In this document: piece after piece, positions 1-8,762 of the stretch
Layout of the letters: the number at the start of each line of letters is the position of its first letter
How positions within the stretch are numbered: the stretch's first letter is position 1
Assembly: GCA_964466035.1 (NCBI GenBank)
Contig: CAYXLR010000001.1
Span: forward strand, 124,001-188,000
Length of the DNA stretch: 64,000 nt
Direction of reading: 5' to 3'
Source of the DNA: JANQEA01 sp964466035
GTDB taxonomy: Bacteria > Bipolaricaulota > Bipolaricaulia > UBA7950 > UBA9294
Translations under genes and position numbers: made by a program
The notes under the pieces: generated by a model
Databases searched by the model: none
Told to the model about the DNA's origin: nothing
Seen by the model: the letters and a program-made list of their open reading frames with translations, nothing else

Positions 1-118
1 CGAGCGCCTCTTCCCCGTCCCGGGCGAAGTACAGCTCGCACTTCACGTCGCTTTTGCGCATGGCGCGCTTGATGATCGTGACGTCGTTGGGGTTGTCCTC
101 GACGACCAAGACCTTCAT
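1..118 (-). CDS. Response regulator receiver domain (partial)
   Basis: The first 39 codons of a CheY-like receiver domain are present; the rest lies beyond the window edge. It begins MKVLVVEDNPNDV, with the acidic pair E7-D8 that helps bind Mg2+ in receivers; the phospho-accepting Asp would be further on and is not seen. The ATG at 118 follows the stop of the upstream histidine kinase by 10 bp, so the two form an operon and this is probably its cognate or accessory receiver. NPND after the acidic pair is typical of stand-alone receivers of the Rcp1 type (family knowledge). The output domain, if any, cannot be seen. Confidence 0.85.
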   Translation of the reverse strand, partial: MKVLVVEDNPNDVTIIKRAMRKSDVKCELYFARDGEEAL

Positions 119-128
119 CTTCTCGAGG

Positions 129-2075
129 CTATGCATTGGTTTCCACCTCTCTTGCTCTGGGAATGGTAAAGTAGAACGTGCTCCCTCTGCCAACTTCCGA
201 GTTGACCCAGATCTTTCCGCCGTGCTCCTCGACGATCCGCTTGCAGATCGCGAGGCCGGCCCCGGTCCCTTCGTAATCGTCCCGTGGATGCAGCTTCTGG
301 AAGATGCCGAAGATCCGTTGTTGGTAGCGGGACTCGATGCCGATTCCGTTGTCCTCCACGAAGAACGTCGCCATCCCGTTGGCGGAGGGTTCCTGCGGCT
401 GCCACCCGATGCGGACCATCGGGAGCGCCTTGTCGTTGTACTTGGTCGCGTTGACGATCAGGTTGCTGAACAGCTCGGTGATCCGAACCTTGCTCCCCTT
501 CACCGGCGGGAGGCCGTCGGCGACCTGGAGGTTCACGCCGTGGAGGCGAACCTCGAGGTCCTCTCGGATCTCTTCGAGGAGCCGCTGGGTGTTGATCCGC
601 TCGAACGACTTCGTGTCCATGTGGATGCTCGACAGGGAAAGGAGGTCGTTGATCAGCTGCCGCATCCGTGCCGACGTTCGCCGCAGGGTGTGGAGGTACT
701 CGACCCCGTCCTTGTCCAGTTTGTCCTCGTAGTCCTCGAGCAGGAACCCGCTGAACGTCTCGACCGTGCGAAGCGGCTCCTTCAGATCGTGGGAGACGAC
801 GTGAGAGAACTCCTCGAGCTTCTCGTTGCTCCGCTCCAGGTTCTCCGATTCCTCGCGGAGGCTGTTCTCCAGCCGCTTCAGCTCGGTGATGTCGATGTAG
901 TGATCGATCCGACCGCCCTTGTAGCGCTCCGTCTCGATCGGGATCGAACGGTACTCGAGGACCCGCTCGTCCCGCCCGAGGGTAGGGCGGACGCGGCAGG
1001 TAATCGAATCGATCCGCTCCCCCTTGTCGACCGCCTCCTCGATCACCTTGGCGAGGGTCTGGGCGTCCTCGAACGCGCCGACGTAGCGGGACAGGGCGCG
1101 TTTCGCGTTGACGCCGATCAGTCGGTCTCGGTCGATTCCGAAGAAGCGCCCGATCGTCGCGTTGGCCCAGATGACCTCGCGTTTTCTGTCCGTGATGATG
1201 ATCCCGGAGTCGAGGGTGTCGACTGCCTCCTCGATCAGGCGTCGATACCGCGCCTCGGTCTCCATCAACTGCCGCTCGAGCTCCGCCTCCCTGGACCGAT
1301 TCCGCGCTTCGATCACCGCCGTCCGATCGTCGAGGCGGGTCCCCCGGATTTCGACCGGGAACGCCGTGCGGTCCTCGGCGACGAACCGGGTCTCGATGCC
1401 GCGGATCTCGCCTCGCTCGAACAGGCGGATCAGCTCGGCCTTCACCTTGTTGATCTCTCCGGGATGGACGTACTCGGTCAGCGGGAGCGTCTGCCTCGTC
1501 GCGTGGCCGATCGACGCCCGGGATGCCTCGTTTCGGCGCTTGACCGTTCCTTCGCGATCGATGAAATGGAGGATGTTGAACGCGGGCTCGAAGATCTCTT
1601 CGTCGTGGCGATCCTTCAGCGACTTCGGCGGGTGCCACATCGCGCGTCGTGCCCGCCGGCGCTCGTTGTGCCAACCGAGCGCGAAGCCGATGCCGAGGTA
1701 AGCGACCGGGAAGAGGGCGATCGAGACGGGCGAGCGGATCCCGAAGAAGACCAGAAGGGCGACGCCGATCGCCGACAGCCCACCGGAGAGGAAGAGGGCC
1801 CCGCGCCGGCGAAGGGCCTGCGCCCCGAAGACGAGGGGGACCGCGAAGGTGGCGTAGACGAGAAACGTCAGTGGGACGGGAGGGACTCCCGTCCGGTGGA
1901 GCACGATGCTGATCACGAGAGCGACGATGGACGAAACCCCGACGAGGATCGTCCGTTCCGTCGGATTCAGCCCGTTTGCCAATGGCCACCCGTCCTTGAG
2001 CTCGCCAAGAGAACCCCGGTCAAGACGCCTGCCTGAGGGGAAGGTACGAACCGATCGGACGATCTCAAAGGACAC
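129..2075 (-). CDS. Membrane-bound PAS sensor histidine kinase
   Basis: A 648-residue sensor kinase. Hydrophobic segments between about residues 42 and 137 give four or five membrane passes. PAS-like regions follow at about 160-265 and 275-400. The dimerisation/phosphotransfer helix carries VSHDLKEPL with phospho-His at 429. The ATPase domain shows N542 (NLIVNATKYND), the D-box VEDNGIGI near 574-580 and a GTGAGLAI lid motif. The HDLKEP form is typical of phytochrome-like and Bacteroidetes-type kinases. It precedes a receiver gene by 10 bp and follows a Crp-like regulator by 44 bp. The signal is unknown. Start is GTG at 2075; a TTG start near codon 32 (ANGLNPTERT) would also fit and would drop a poorly conserved-looking N-terminus. 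Confidence 0.93.
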   Translation of the reverse strand: MSFEIVRSVRTFPSGRRLDRGSLGELKDGWPLANGLNPTERTILVGVSSIVALVISIVLHRTGVPPVPLTFLVYATFAVPLVFGAQALRRRGALFLSGGLSAIGVALLVFFGIRSPVSIALFPVAYLGIGFALGWHNERRRARRAMWHPPKSLKDRHDEEIFEPAFNILHFIDREGTVKRRNEASRASIGHATRQTLPLTEYVHPGEINKVKAELIRLFERGEIRGIETRFVAEDRTAFPVEIRGTRLDDRTAVIEARNRSREAELERQLMETEARYRRLIEEAVDTLDSGIIITDRKREVIWANATIGRFFGIDRDRLIGVNAKRALSRYVGAFEDAQTLAKVIEEAVDKGERIDSITCRVRPTLGRDERVLEYRSIPIETERYKGGRIDHYIDITELKRLENSLREESENLERSNEKLEEFSHVVSHDLKEPLRTVETFSGFLLEDYEDKLDKDGVEYLHTLRRTSARMRQLINDLLSLSSIHMDTKSFERINTQRLLEEIREDLEVRLHGVNLQVADGLPPVKGSKVRITELFSNLIVNATKYNDKALPMVRIGWQPQEPSANGMATFFVEDNGIGIESRYQQRIFGIFQKLHPRDDYEGTGAGLAICKRIVEEHGGKIWVNSEVGRGSTFYFTIPRAREVETNA

Positions 2076-2119
2076 CGATCACCCGCCCGCGTGACCTTCT
2101 TCCTTCGGCGTCCCGATCG

Positions 2120-2794
2120 TCAGATGATCAGGTTCGGGTTGAGGTTGGCGAGGAACGGCTCGACGATCTTTTGCAGGTAGGCCTCGCGGAGGATCTTGAT
2201 CTTGCGGCTCTCGATCGCGATGATCCCGCGGCTCTCGAGCTCGCTCAGTGTCCGGATCGCGGTCTTGGACGAGACGCCGGCCATCTCGGCGAGCTCGGCC
2301 CTCGACAGCTCGACACCGCTCCGGCCGAGGTGGAGGATCAACCGCGCGAGTCGCTCCTTGCTCGACGAGTAGGAGCGCTCCGCGAGCTTGTTCTGGAACG
2401 CCTTCAACTCCTCGGAGAGCTTCTCGTACAGCCGGAAGATGGTCTTCGGGTGGCGCTCGAGGAAGTAGAAGAAGTCGCCCCGCTCGATGAAGCCGACCGT
2501 GACCACGTCGATGGTCTTGGCGTAGGCGTTGTGGCTTCCCTTGTCGAAGAGGGTCGTTTCACCGAGGATCTCGCCCGGTCCGGCGATCTTGAGGATTTGG
2601 CTCTTCGCCCGCATGCTTCGCTTGACGAGCTTGACCATCCCTTCGAAGATCAGATAGAAGCCGAACGCCGGTGCGCCCTCCTGGAAGATGATCTCTCCCC
2701 GCCCGTAGTTGATCGTGCGAATCGGCTCGCGAAGCTTGTCCAGCTCCTTGTCTTTCAGATCGGAAAAGATGCGGAAATCCTTGAGATCGGCCAT
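2120..2794 (-). CDS. Crp/Fnr-family transcription regulator
   Basis: A 224-residue regulator with an N-terminal cyclic-nucleotide-binding-type beta-roll (about residues 10-125, including GEIIFQEGAPAFGFYLIFEG) and a C-terminal winged helix (about 150-215, with SRAELAEMAGVSSKTAIRTL as the DNA-binding helix pair). There is no N-terminal cysteine cluster, so it is not a classical iron-sulfur FNR. Whether it binds a nucleotide cannot be judged: the usual phosphate-cassette RxS is not evident. A good Shine-Dalgarno precedes ATG 2794. It lies directly upstream of the histidine kinase and may be cotranscribed with it. A Crp-like palindrome overlaps its own promoter, which suggests autoregulation (inference). 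Confidence 0.92.
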   Translation of the reverse strand: MADLKDFRIFSDLKDKELDKLREPIRTINYGRGEIIFQEGAPAFGFYLIFEGMVKLVKRSMRAKSQILKIAGPGEILGETTLFDKGSHNAYAKTIDVVTVGFIERGDFFYFLERHPKTIFRLYEKLSEELKAFQNKLAERSYSSSKERLARLILHLGRSGVELSRAELAEMAGVSSKTAIRTLSELESRGIIAIESRKIKILREAYLQKIVEPFLANLNPNLII

Positions 2795-2893
2795 GCCACC
2801 CCCCTCTGGCGGTTGTCCTGTACGAAGCTCGTTACGCCTGTCCCTCCCACCCCTGACCTCACATCACCCATGGAACAGGGTCAGGCGTCCTGC

Positions 2894-2922
2894 ATTGTAA
2901 TCGATATCACATCCAACGCCAA
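2894..2922 (-). promoter_or_regulatory. Promoter of the Crp-like gene with Crp-type palindrome
   Basis: Read on the minus strand, TTGGCG (2922-2917), a 17-nt spacer and TACAAT (2899-2894) form a sigma-70-type promoter with a leader of about 90 nt. The palindrome TGTAA-N6-TCACA (2896-2911) lies across the -10 box and spacer. It matches the Escherichia coli CRP consensus TGTGA-N6-TCACA at 9 of 10 positions. An operator placed here would repress the promoter when occupied. Binding by the gene's own product is inferred from position only. Confidence 0.6.
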
Positions 2923-2992
2923 GTCTTCTCTGCCGTTCGGCGAGCCGGCACTCGGAGGAGGACCGGCTGCGGCCGGGATCGCTGAACCCGTC

Positions 2993-3021
2993 TTGACACC
3001 CCGATCGAAGCCTCCTACACT
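2993..3021 (+). promoter_or_regulatory. Promoter of tRNA-Leu
   Basis: A perfect -35 box TTGACA (2993-2998), a 17-nt spacer and TACACT (3016-3021) precede the tRNA by 12 bp. This is one of the strongest sigma-70-type promoters in the window, as expected for a stable RNA gene. Confidence 0.8.
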
Positions 3022-3033
3022 CCGACCACACGC

Positions 3034-3119
<86 letters not shown>

Positions 3120-3211
3120 GAACGCTCGTCGCTCGATATCCCCCTTCAGCACGCTTCGACTCGCGAGGCGTCGCGGACGCTCCGCGAAAGCGCGGGACGG
3201 GCGACTCTTCC

Positions 3212-4204
3212 TTACACGCCGCGGCCCGCCCAGAGGGCGACGGCGACGAACAGCGCCTGCAGGAGCCAGAAACGGACGGTGATCTTCGCCTCCGGCCACT
3301 CGAACCCGCGGAGGAGGGGGGGAGTCCGCGCTCGGGTGGAGTCCTCGAAGTGGTGGTGAAGCGGGGCCATCTTGAACAACCGCACCCCGGCGATCCGGTA
3401 CGACGCGACCTGGGCGATCACCGACCCGGCTTCGAGCACGAGGACACCGGCAACGAGCGGGAGGAAGAAGACCGTCCCCGTGAGGAGCGAGACAGCAGCG
3501 ACGATCCCGCCGAGGCCGAAGGAGCCGACGTCGCCGAGGATCAGCCGGGCGGGATGAACGTTCGTCCACAGGAAGCCGATCAGCGCGCCGAGCAACGGAA
3601 GGACGAGAACGAGGATCGATCTCGAAGGCGTCAGGACGAGAAGCCCGATCAGGGCCAGAACCGCGACGCCGCCCGCCAGTCCGTCGAGGCCGTCGGTGAG
3701 GTTCATGCTGTTCGTCGTCGCGAGGAGGGACACCCAGAGGAGGGCGAAGGTCGCGATCGGCGGCAGCGTGACGGTCCCCGCCGAGAACGGAATCCGCTGT
3801 GGAACGGAGAGGACGTCGCGGTACAGGAAGAAGAGGGCGATCGCGGCGAGGCTTCCGAGGACGAGCTTCCACGGGGCGGTCAACCCGAGCGACCGGCGGC
3901 GCTGTAAGGACCGGACGTCGTCGAGGAGACCGATGCCGCCGTGCAGCGCGCCGGCGGCGAGGACGAATCCGATCGGGCGGGCCCATTCGGCGATCGGCCA
4001 GAGGGAGAGGACGGCGATCGCCCAGAAGGCCAGGACGAGGAGTCCGCCCATCGTCGGCGTGCCGGCTTTCTCCGCGTGCCCCTGGGGCCCGATGTCCCGG
4101 ATCTGTTGGCCGACACCGCGCCGTCTCATCCACCGCGAGAAGGCGGCGCAGCAGAACGCGGCGATCGGGGCGAGGGCGATCGAGACCGGGACGAGCGCCT
4201 TCAC
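3212..4204 (-). CDS. mraY: Phospho-N-acetylmuramoyl-pentapeptide transferase MraY
   Basis: Integral membrane enzyme that moves phospho-MurNAc-pentapeptide from UDP to undecaprenyl phosphate (lipid I synthesis). All family signatures are visible: the DD pair at 95-96 (GLLDDV), N-x2-N-x2-DGLDGLAGG around 165-178, GDVGS with D225, and the HHHFE motif at about 283-287. About ten hydrophobic segments span the 330-residue protein, slightly shorter than the roughly 360 residues of E. coli MraY. The start is GTG at 4204, overlapping the upstream stop as GTGA. No other mur/fts gene is next to it, so it lies outside a classical dcw cluster; its partner is an unknown gene. Confidence 0.96.
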   Translation of the reverse strand: MKALVPVSIALAPIAAFCCAAFSRWMRRRGVGQQIRDIGPQGHAEKAGTPTMGGLLVLAFWAIAVLSLWPIAEWARPIGFVLAAGALHGGIGLLDDVRSLQRRRSLGLTAPWKLVLGSLAAIALFFLYRDVLSVPQRIPFSAGTVTLPPIATFALLWVSLLATTNSMNLTDGLDGLAGGVAVLALIGLLVLTPSRSILVLVLPLLGALIGFLWTNVHPARLILGDVGSFGLGGIVAAVSLLTGTVFFLPLVAGVLVLEAGSVIAQVASYRIAGVRLFKMAPLHHHFEDSTRARTPPLLRGFEWPEAKITVRFWLLQALFVAVALWAGRGV

Positions 4205-5544
4205 GCAGCGTCCACTCGCCGCAGCTCCCCGTCGCACTCCAGCAGGAGTCGGCGCAGGTCGGCGTGATCGGCGTCCCTCGGGGCGCCGAGGACGCGTTGG
4301 ACGAGCTTGAACAGCTGGTAGGTCGTGATCAGACAGAATCCCTGCGCCTGACAGCCGCGCAGGACTTCGGGGGCGAACTGCGTCGGACGGCGCTTCGGGT
4401 CGAGTTCCCGCGATCCGCCGACGACGAGGATTCCCTTCCGCGGTCCCTCTCCCTCGGTGACCGAACGGTCGACCGCGTTCAGCAGGCGGCGATACGGCGG
4501 AAGCCCGACCGCCTCGGCCTCGGTCGCCTCGACGACGACGAGCGCGTCTCCTTCGTCCGAGCGGAGCTCGATGGAACGATCGCCGCGCTCGACGTCGAAT
4601 CCGAGGGCGCGGAACGCGTCGGCCGCCGCGGGGAGAAGCGTGAACCGGCCCCGGGTGTAGAGAAGCCGCTTGATGCGCGTCTTCTCGCTCAGCCGGTCGG
4701 AGACCTCGTCGATCTTCGCCGACAGCGTCGCGTGTCGTTCGCGCAATCCGGCCAGCTCGTCGACGAGGCCTTCCTCTCCGGGGACGGGGTACGCGGGGAG
4801 CCAGTCGGGCTCGGAGGCGAACGCCGGTCGCTCGGCGGCCCGCTCGACCGCCTCGAGGAGCGCGATCGCCTCCTGCGACGGGGCGACGCCGGCGAGCGGC
4901 GGGACGAGGACCAGCCGACCTTCGCCGAACGGGATCTCGAGCGCGACGGCGTCGCCGACCCGATTGCGGGCGAGGACGGTCGCGAACCGGTCGATCGGCG
5001 TCGACAGGAGATCCTGATACACCGCGTCGTAGACGAGGCGCCCCTCGAATCGACGGAGGTACCCCTCGAACGGGCTTCCGGACCCTTCGAAGACGATGTC
5101 GTCCCCGTGGCGTGGGACGAACCGCCCGTTCGACGGGAAGGAGAACTGATGTTGGCGGTCGACGAGCGAGACGGAAGGCAGCCAGCTGTACCGATCGAGA
5201 CGCTCCGGCGGCTCCTCGCCGGACGAAATCTCCAGTGGCTCCCCCCGCGAGCGGAGACGACAGACGAGGAGGCCCCCCCCCTTGAGGAGCAGGTCCTCCG
5301 CCTCCGCCCGGCGGCGCCCCATCCAGGCGCTCACCGTCCGGCCGAACCCGCGATCCCGATGCGGATCCGTTCGACGGATCCCGTCGCCGCCGGGGGCGAC
5401 GTCGGAGGTCCAACGATCGGAGATGCTCAGCGGGTCGAGGAGGACGGCGTCCGACCCCGCGAGGGACGACCGGCCGAAGAACTCTTCCCGTTCGATGCTC
5501 GGATGATCGAGCCGCCAGTCGACGGACAGAAGACGATACCCCAT
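4201..5544 (-). CDS. Unknown protein, amidotransferase-like N-terminus and PD-(D/E)XK-like C-terminus
   Basis: A 447-residue cytoplasmic protein I do not recognise as a named family. The N-terminal 200 residues (SVDWRLDHPSIEREEF, then SDAVLLDPLSI, and a later basic and aromatic stretch) vaguely recall ThuA/class-I-glutaminase-like folds, without a catalytic Cys-His pair I can assign. A short coiled coil spans about 265-300. Residues 310-430 (AFRALGFDVE, then DALVVVEATEAEA, then GILVVGGSREL and a helical GFCLITTYQLFKLVQ) resemble a PD-(D/E)XK nuclease core in which the usual ExK is replaced by EAT. It overlaps mraY by 4 bp, so the two are translationally coupled. Function unknown. The promoter sits 9 nt upstream of ATG. 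Confidence 0.8.
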   Translation of the reverse strand: MGYRLLSVDWRLDHPSIEREEFFGRSSLAGSDAVLLDPLSISDRWTSDVAPGGDGIRRTDPHRDRGFGRTVSAWMGRRRAEAEDLLLKGGGLLVCRLRSRGEPLEISSGEEPPERLDRYSWLPSVSLVDRQHQFSFPSNGRFVPRHGDDIVFEGSGSPFEGYLRRFEGRLVYDAVYQDLLSTPIDRFATVLARNRVGDAVALEIPFGEGRLVLVPPLAGVAPSQEAIALLEAVERAAERPAFASEPDWLPAYPVPGEEGLVDELAGLRERHATLSAKIDEVSDRLSEKTRIKRLLYTRGRFTLLPAAADAFRALGFDVERGDRSIELRSDEGDALVVVEATEAEAVGLPPYRRLLNAVDRSVTEGEGPRKGILVVGGSRELDPKRRPTQFAPEVLRGCQAQGFCLITTYQLFKLVQRVLGAPRDADHADLRRLLLECDGELRRVDAA

Positions 5545-5553
5545 GGCGGGACG

Positions 5554-5583
5554 ATCTTACCCCTCGCCTCGATCCGGGAGCAA
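5554..5583 (-). promoter_or_regulatory. Promoter of the unknown gene-mraY unit
   Basis: On the minus strand, TTGCTC (5583-5578), an 18-nt spacer and TAAGAT (5559-5554) are followed by ATG only 9 nt later (5544), with no Shine-Dalgarno between. Transcription would start within a few bases of the AUG, giving a leaderless message. Confidence 0.5.
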
Positions 5584-5592
5584 CTCCGAATG

Positions 5593-5626
5593 AAAACGGA
5601 GGGACCGCAGGGTGTGCGGTCCCTCC
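5593..5626 (-). terminator. Terminator of the PKD-protein gene
   Basis: A 12-bp perfect inverted repeat (arms 5598-5609 and 5615-5626, GGAGGGACCGCA type, 5-nt loop) lies 15 bp after the stop at 5642. On the minus strand it is followed by GTTTTC, a short U-tract, which fits an intrinsic terminator. Confidence 0.75.
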
Positions 5627-5641
5627 TTCGGCTTTTCGTCC

Positions 5642-8017
5642 CTACGGGCTCTCCAGGTTGGAGATCGTGGTGGTCCAGTAGACGAACCGGGTCGTCGCGG
5701 TGTAGCTGATCGCGTTGCCGATCCGGAAGTCGAGGCTCGGCGTGAGCTCGGCGCTGCTTCCGCTCGGAAGCCCGACGACGAACGGCGAGGTCGGTGGATT
5801 CACCATCGAGTATCGCAGGTACACGAAACCGGACGACGTCTCCAGGTCTCCGTCGCCGTCGATGTCCAGCTCCAGGTGGAGCCACATGCTCTTCGAGTCG
5901 GGAATCCGGAACGTGTGATCGATGTACCCGGCCTGGAGCGAACCCTCGTAGACCAGGGTCTTTCCGCCTTCGGTCGGCGTGGGGACGATCCCCATCGGGG
6001 CGGCCTGTCCGGATCCGCTGCCGCTCGTCTGCCCGACGTTCTGGAAGGAACCGTCGGTCCGAAGCTCGATCCGGTAGTCGTGCGGCCCGGTCCAGCCGGC
6101 GCCGGCGTTGACGGTGACGTGCCAGCTGTCGGTCCCCCACACGAAGAAGCCGGGGATCGACCCCATCGGCGGCTGGCCGCCGGGCGACGCTCCGCCGCTC
6201 GACACGACGATCGGCTGCGTCACGCTGGACGAGAGGCCGTCGTTGTCGATGACGGTCAGTCGGACGAAGACGGTACCGACCGACGGGTAGGTGACCTGGC
6301 CGAGGGAGCCGCTCATGTCGTCCGTCCCGTTCCCGTCGAGGTCCCAGAGGTACGACACGATCGTGCCGTCCGGATCGAAGGACGACTGAGCGTTCAACAG
6401 GATCGGCTGTCCGACGGTGGGCGTTAGCGGGGAGTAGGTGAACGCGGCGACCGGTGGCTGCCCGGTCGCTCCGACGACGATCGTGTGCGAGGTCGAGTCG
6501 GTAGACGCGTCGTCGTCTTGGACGGTCAGCGTCACGACGTACGTCCCCGGCGCGGCGAACTGGTGGTAGACGATGCTCCCTCCGACGGGCCCGGTCCCGT
6601 CGCCGAACGACCAGGTGTAGCTGGCGATCGTGCCGTCCGGGTCGGACGAGCCGGTCCCGTCGAACCGGACCCACTCCGCGACGCCCGGGCTCGCCGGTGA
6701 GTACGTGAACGCGGCGTTCGGCGGCAGGTTGGTCGCCCCGACCTGGATCGCCCGAGACGTCGAGTCGCTCGCCCCGTCGTTGTCGAGGACGGTCAGGGTG
6801 ACCACGTACGTGCCCGGGGCGGAGAACCGGTGCCAGGCGACGACGCCGGTGCTGCTCGTCCCGTCGCCGAAGCTCCACGAGTACGAGGCGATCGTGCCGT
6901 CCGGGTCGGACGAGGCGGATCCGTCAAACTGGACCCAGCCGTTGACCGCGGGGTTGGTCGGGGAGAACGCGAACGCGGCCGTCGGGGCCTGGTTGGTCGG
7001 CCCGATCTGGATCGTTTGAGAGATCGAGTCGGACGCCCCGTCGTTGTCGGTGACGATCAGGGTGACGGTGTAGGTCCCGGAAGACATGAAGCGCTGCCAC
7101 GCGGTGCTCCCGTAGGCGGTCGATCCGTCGCCGAAGTTCCACGAGTACGACGTGACGGTGCCGTCCGGGTCGACGGACGCCGACCCGTCGAACTGGATCC
7201 ACTCCCCGACGCCCGGGCTGCCCGGCGAGTAGGTGAACAGCGCCGTCGGAGGCGTGTTCACGGGGACGAGCGGCTCGAGCGTGACGTTGATCGTTCTCGT
7301 CAGGCCGCCGATGGTGAAGATCGCGGCGTTCCACCCGCTGTATCCCGGCTTGGTCACCGAGAGGCGGTGAAATCCTTGCTCGACGAACAGCGTCCGCGGC
7401 GTGTAGCCGGCGTACTGCCCGTCGAGGCTGATCAGCGCGCCGGACGGGGTCGAGTTGATCGTGACGATGCCGTAGGAGGGAGGCGTCCCGGAGACGATCT
7501 CGAAGCTCGTGAAGTCCCAGCTCCGTTCCTCGACCGGTAGGATCCCGAGGATCTGGGCCTCGATGCTCTGCTGGAAGACCTCCGGGTCCTGCGACATGTA
7601 CGCGAACGGCTGAACCGGACTCGTCGTGGCGAGGATCTGGAGGTATTCGGTCCCCGTCGGAGGGGCGACGATCCACCGGCTGCTACCGGGAGGAGGGCCG
7701 AGGGTGTGTTCGCCCGCCTGGACGAAATTGTTCGGCGTTCCTGCCGAAGGATACGGGAAGAGCTGGTTCGCGATCCCGTCCGGCTGGATGTCCCAGACGT
7801 AGACGTAGGCCGGTTTGTTGACGGAGTAGTAGATGGTGATCGCTTCGCCGATGGCATAAGCGCCCTTGTCGACCCAGATTCTCACCTCGAGCTCGCTCTC
7901 CGGCGGCGTGGGGATGATCCCCTTGGGGGCCACGGGCGCCTGCGCCGCGCCGAGGACAGCGGCGAGTGCGAGGATGGACAAGAGGACGACTCCGGTCCTC
8001 CGGGTTCTCGCTTTCAT
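5642..8017 (-). CDS. Secreted DUF4384-PEGA-PKD repeat protein
   Basis: A 791-residue exported protein. A signal peptide covers about residues 1-26. A DUF4384-like domain (about 44-150: VDKGAYAIGEAITIYYSVN, then YVYVWDIQPDG) is followed by a PEGA-type domain (about 183-250: NSTPSGALISLDGQYAG). Then come four PKD domains, each close to 88 residues (about 254-341, 342-429, 430-517, 518-610), with the YSWSFGDG and HxF motifs conserved in the first three; the fourth has YLWDLDGNG instead. A unique C-terminal beta-rich region follows. Such proteins are surface or periplasmic; ligand unknown. The three front PKD repeats are very alike and probably arose by tandem duplication. A strong Shine-Dalgarno precedes ATG 8017. 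Confidence 0.9.
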   Translation of the reverse strand: MKARTRRTGVVLLSILALAAVLGAAQAPVAPKGIIPTPPESELEVRIWVDKGAYAIGEAITIYYSVNKPAYVYVWDIQPDGIANQLFPYPSAGTPNNFVQAGEHTLGPPPGSSRWIVAPPTGTEYLQILATTSPVQPFAYMSQDPEVFQQSIEAQILGILPVEERSWDFTSFEIVSGTPPSYGIVTINSTPSGALISLDGQYAGYTPRTLFVEQGFHRLSVTKPGYSGWNAAIFTIGGLTRTINVTLEPLVPVNTPPTALFTYSPGSPGVGEWIQFDGSASVDPDGTVTSYSWNFGDGSTAYGSTAWQRFMSSGTYTVTLIVTDNDGASDSISQTIQIGPTNQAPTAAFAFSPTNPAVNGWVQFDGSASSDPDGTIASYSWSFGDGTSSTGVVAWHRFSAPGTYVVTLTVLDNDGASDSTSRAIQVGATNLPPNAAFTYSPASPGVAEWVRFDGTGSSDPDGTIASYTWSFGDGTGPVGGSIVYHQFAAPGTYVVTLTVQDDDASTDSTSHTIVVGATGQPPVAAFTYSPLTPTVGQPILLNAQSSFDPDGTIVSYLWDLDGNGTDDMSGSLGQVTYPSVGTVFVRLTVIDNDGLSSSVTQPIVVSSGGASPGGQPPMGSIPGFFVWGTDSWHVTVNAGAGWTGPHDYRIELRTDGSFQNVGQTSGSGSGQAAPMGIVPTPTEGGKTLVYEGSLQAGYIDHTFRIPDSKSMWLHLELDIDGDGDLETSSGFVYLRYSMVNPPTSPFVVGLPSGSSAELTPSLDFRIGNAISYTATTRFVYWTTTISNLESP

Positions 8018-8063
8018 GTTTTCCTCCCTTTCATCTTCTTCGTGTTCATCGATTATCGCCTCA

Positions 8064-8762
8064 TCACGTGACAGCGGAAAGGGCGACCCGTGTCATGTCC
8101 GCCGGTTCGAGCCGCTTCAGCACGAGATCGACGTCCGCGGGGTTCAAAGTCGCTCCCTCGAGCGACGTCAAGCGGAAACGGACTTCCTGGTACACCGTCT
8201 GCCCCTCGAACGGGCTCCCCCCGCCCTCGAGGTAGTCGGCGATGGTGTCGGAGATGTGGGTCACGAGCAGGTTGAAGCGTGGGGTCGGAACGGCCGTGGG
8301 CACCGATTGGGGGCTGCCCGGGGCGACGGAGAAGATCCCCTTCGCGTAGAGCAGGTCGCGGGTCTCCACGAGGAGGGTCAAGCGCTGGCGCAGGCTCTGT
8401 TCGATCTGCTGCAGCGAGACTCCGCGGGCGATTCCTTCGAGCCCTTTCGTGACGAGACCGCCGACGGGAAGGCCCTCTTCCATCGCGACGAAGACGTGGA
8501 CCAGAACCGCCTCCTTCTCGGGGGCGGAATACGCCGTCGACGCGAGGCGTTCGATGAACTGAAGGACCTCGACCGCCGGGAAGTCCGACTGGCTCATCCC
8601 GAGTTCGACCGCGGCGACGAAGCGATTCACGTCCGAGACGGGGATCGCCCCGAGGGCCTGCTCGAAATCGGAGATCGGGACCTGCGCCAGCGCGGACGCC
8701 GCGACCCAAACGAGTAGTAAAGCGATCAGGCTCGGCTTTCGCGCCGGAGCGAAGCGGATCAT
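8064..8762 (-). CDS. Secreted protein of unknown function
   Basis: A 232-residue protein with a clear signal peptide (hydrophobic core about 11-24, likely cleavage after ALA at 24-26). The mature part is mostly helical (VSDVNRFVAAVELGMSQ, then EKEAVLVHVFVAMEEGLP and LQQIEQSLRQRLTLLVETRDLL) and has no motif I recognise. It overlaps the stop of the upstream anti-sigma-like gene as ATGA and so belongs to the sigma-factor operon. It may be a periplasmic accessory to that signalling unit or simply a regulated product; both are inferences. Confidence 0.8.
   Translation of the reverse strand: MIRFAPARKPSLIALLLVWVAASALAQVPISDFEQALGAIPVSDVNRFVAAVELGMSQSDFPAVEVLQFIERLASTAYSAPEKEAVLVHVFVAMEEGLPVGGLVTKGLEGIARGVSLQQIEQSLRQRLTLLVETRDLLYAKGIFSVAPGSPQSVPTAVPTPRFNLLVTHISDTIADYLEGGGSPFEGQTVYQEVRFRLTSLEGATLNPADVDLVLKRLEPADMTRVALSAVT

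Noticed and set aside
54..2036. Long plus-strand open frame opposite the histidine kinase
   Set aside because: High GC removes stops in opposite frames. The frame has no family resemblance, while the minus strand encodes a complete PAS histidine kinase. The same reasoning removed the other long frames opposite recognised genes.
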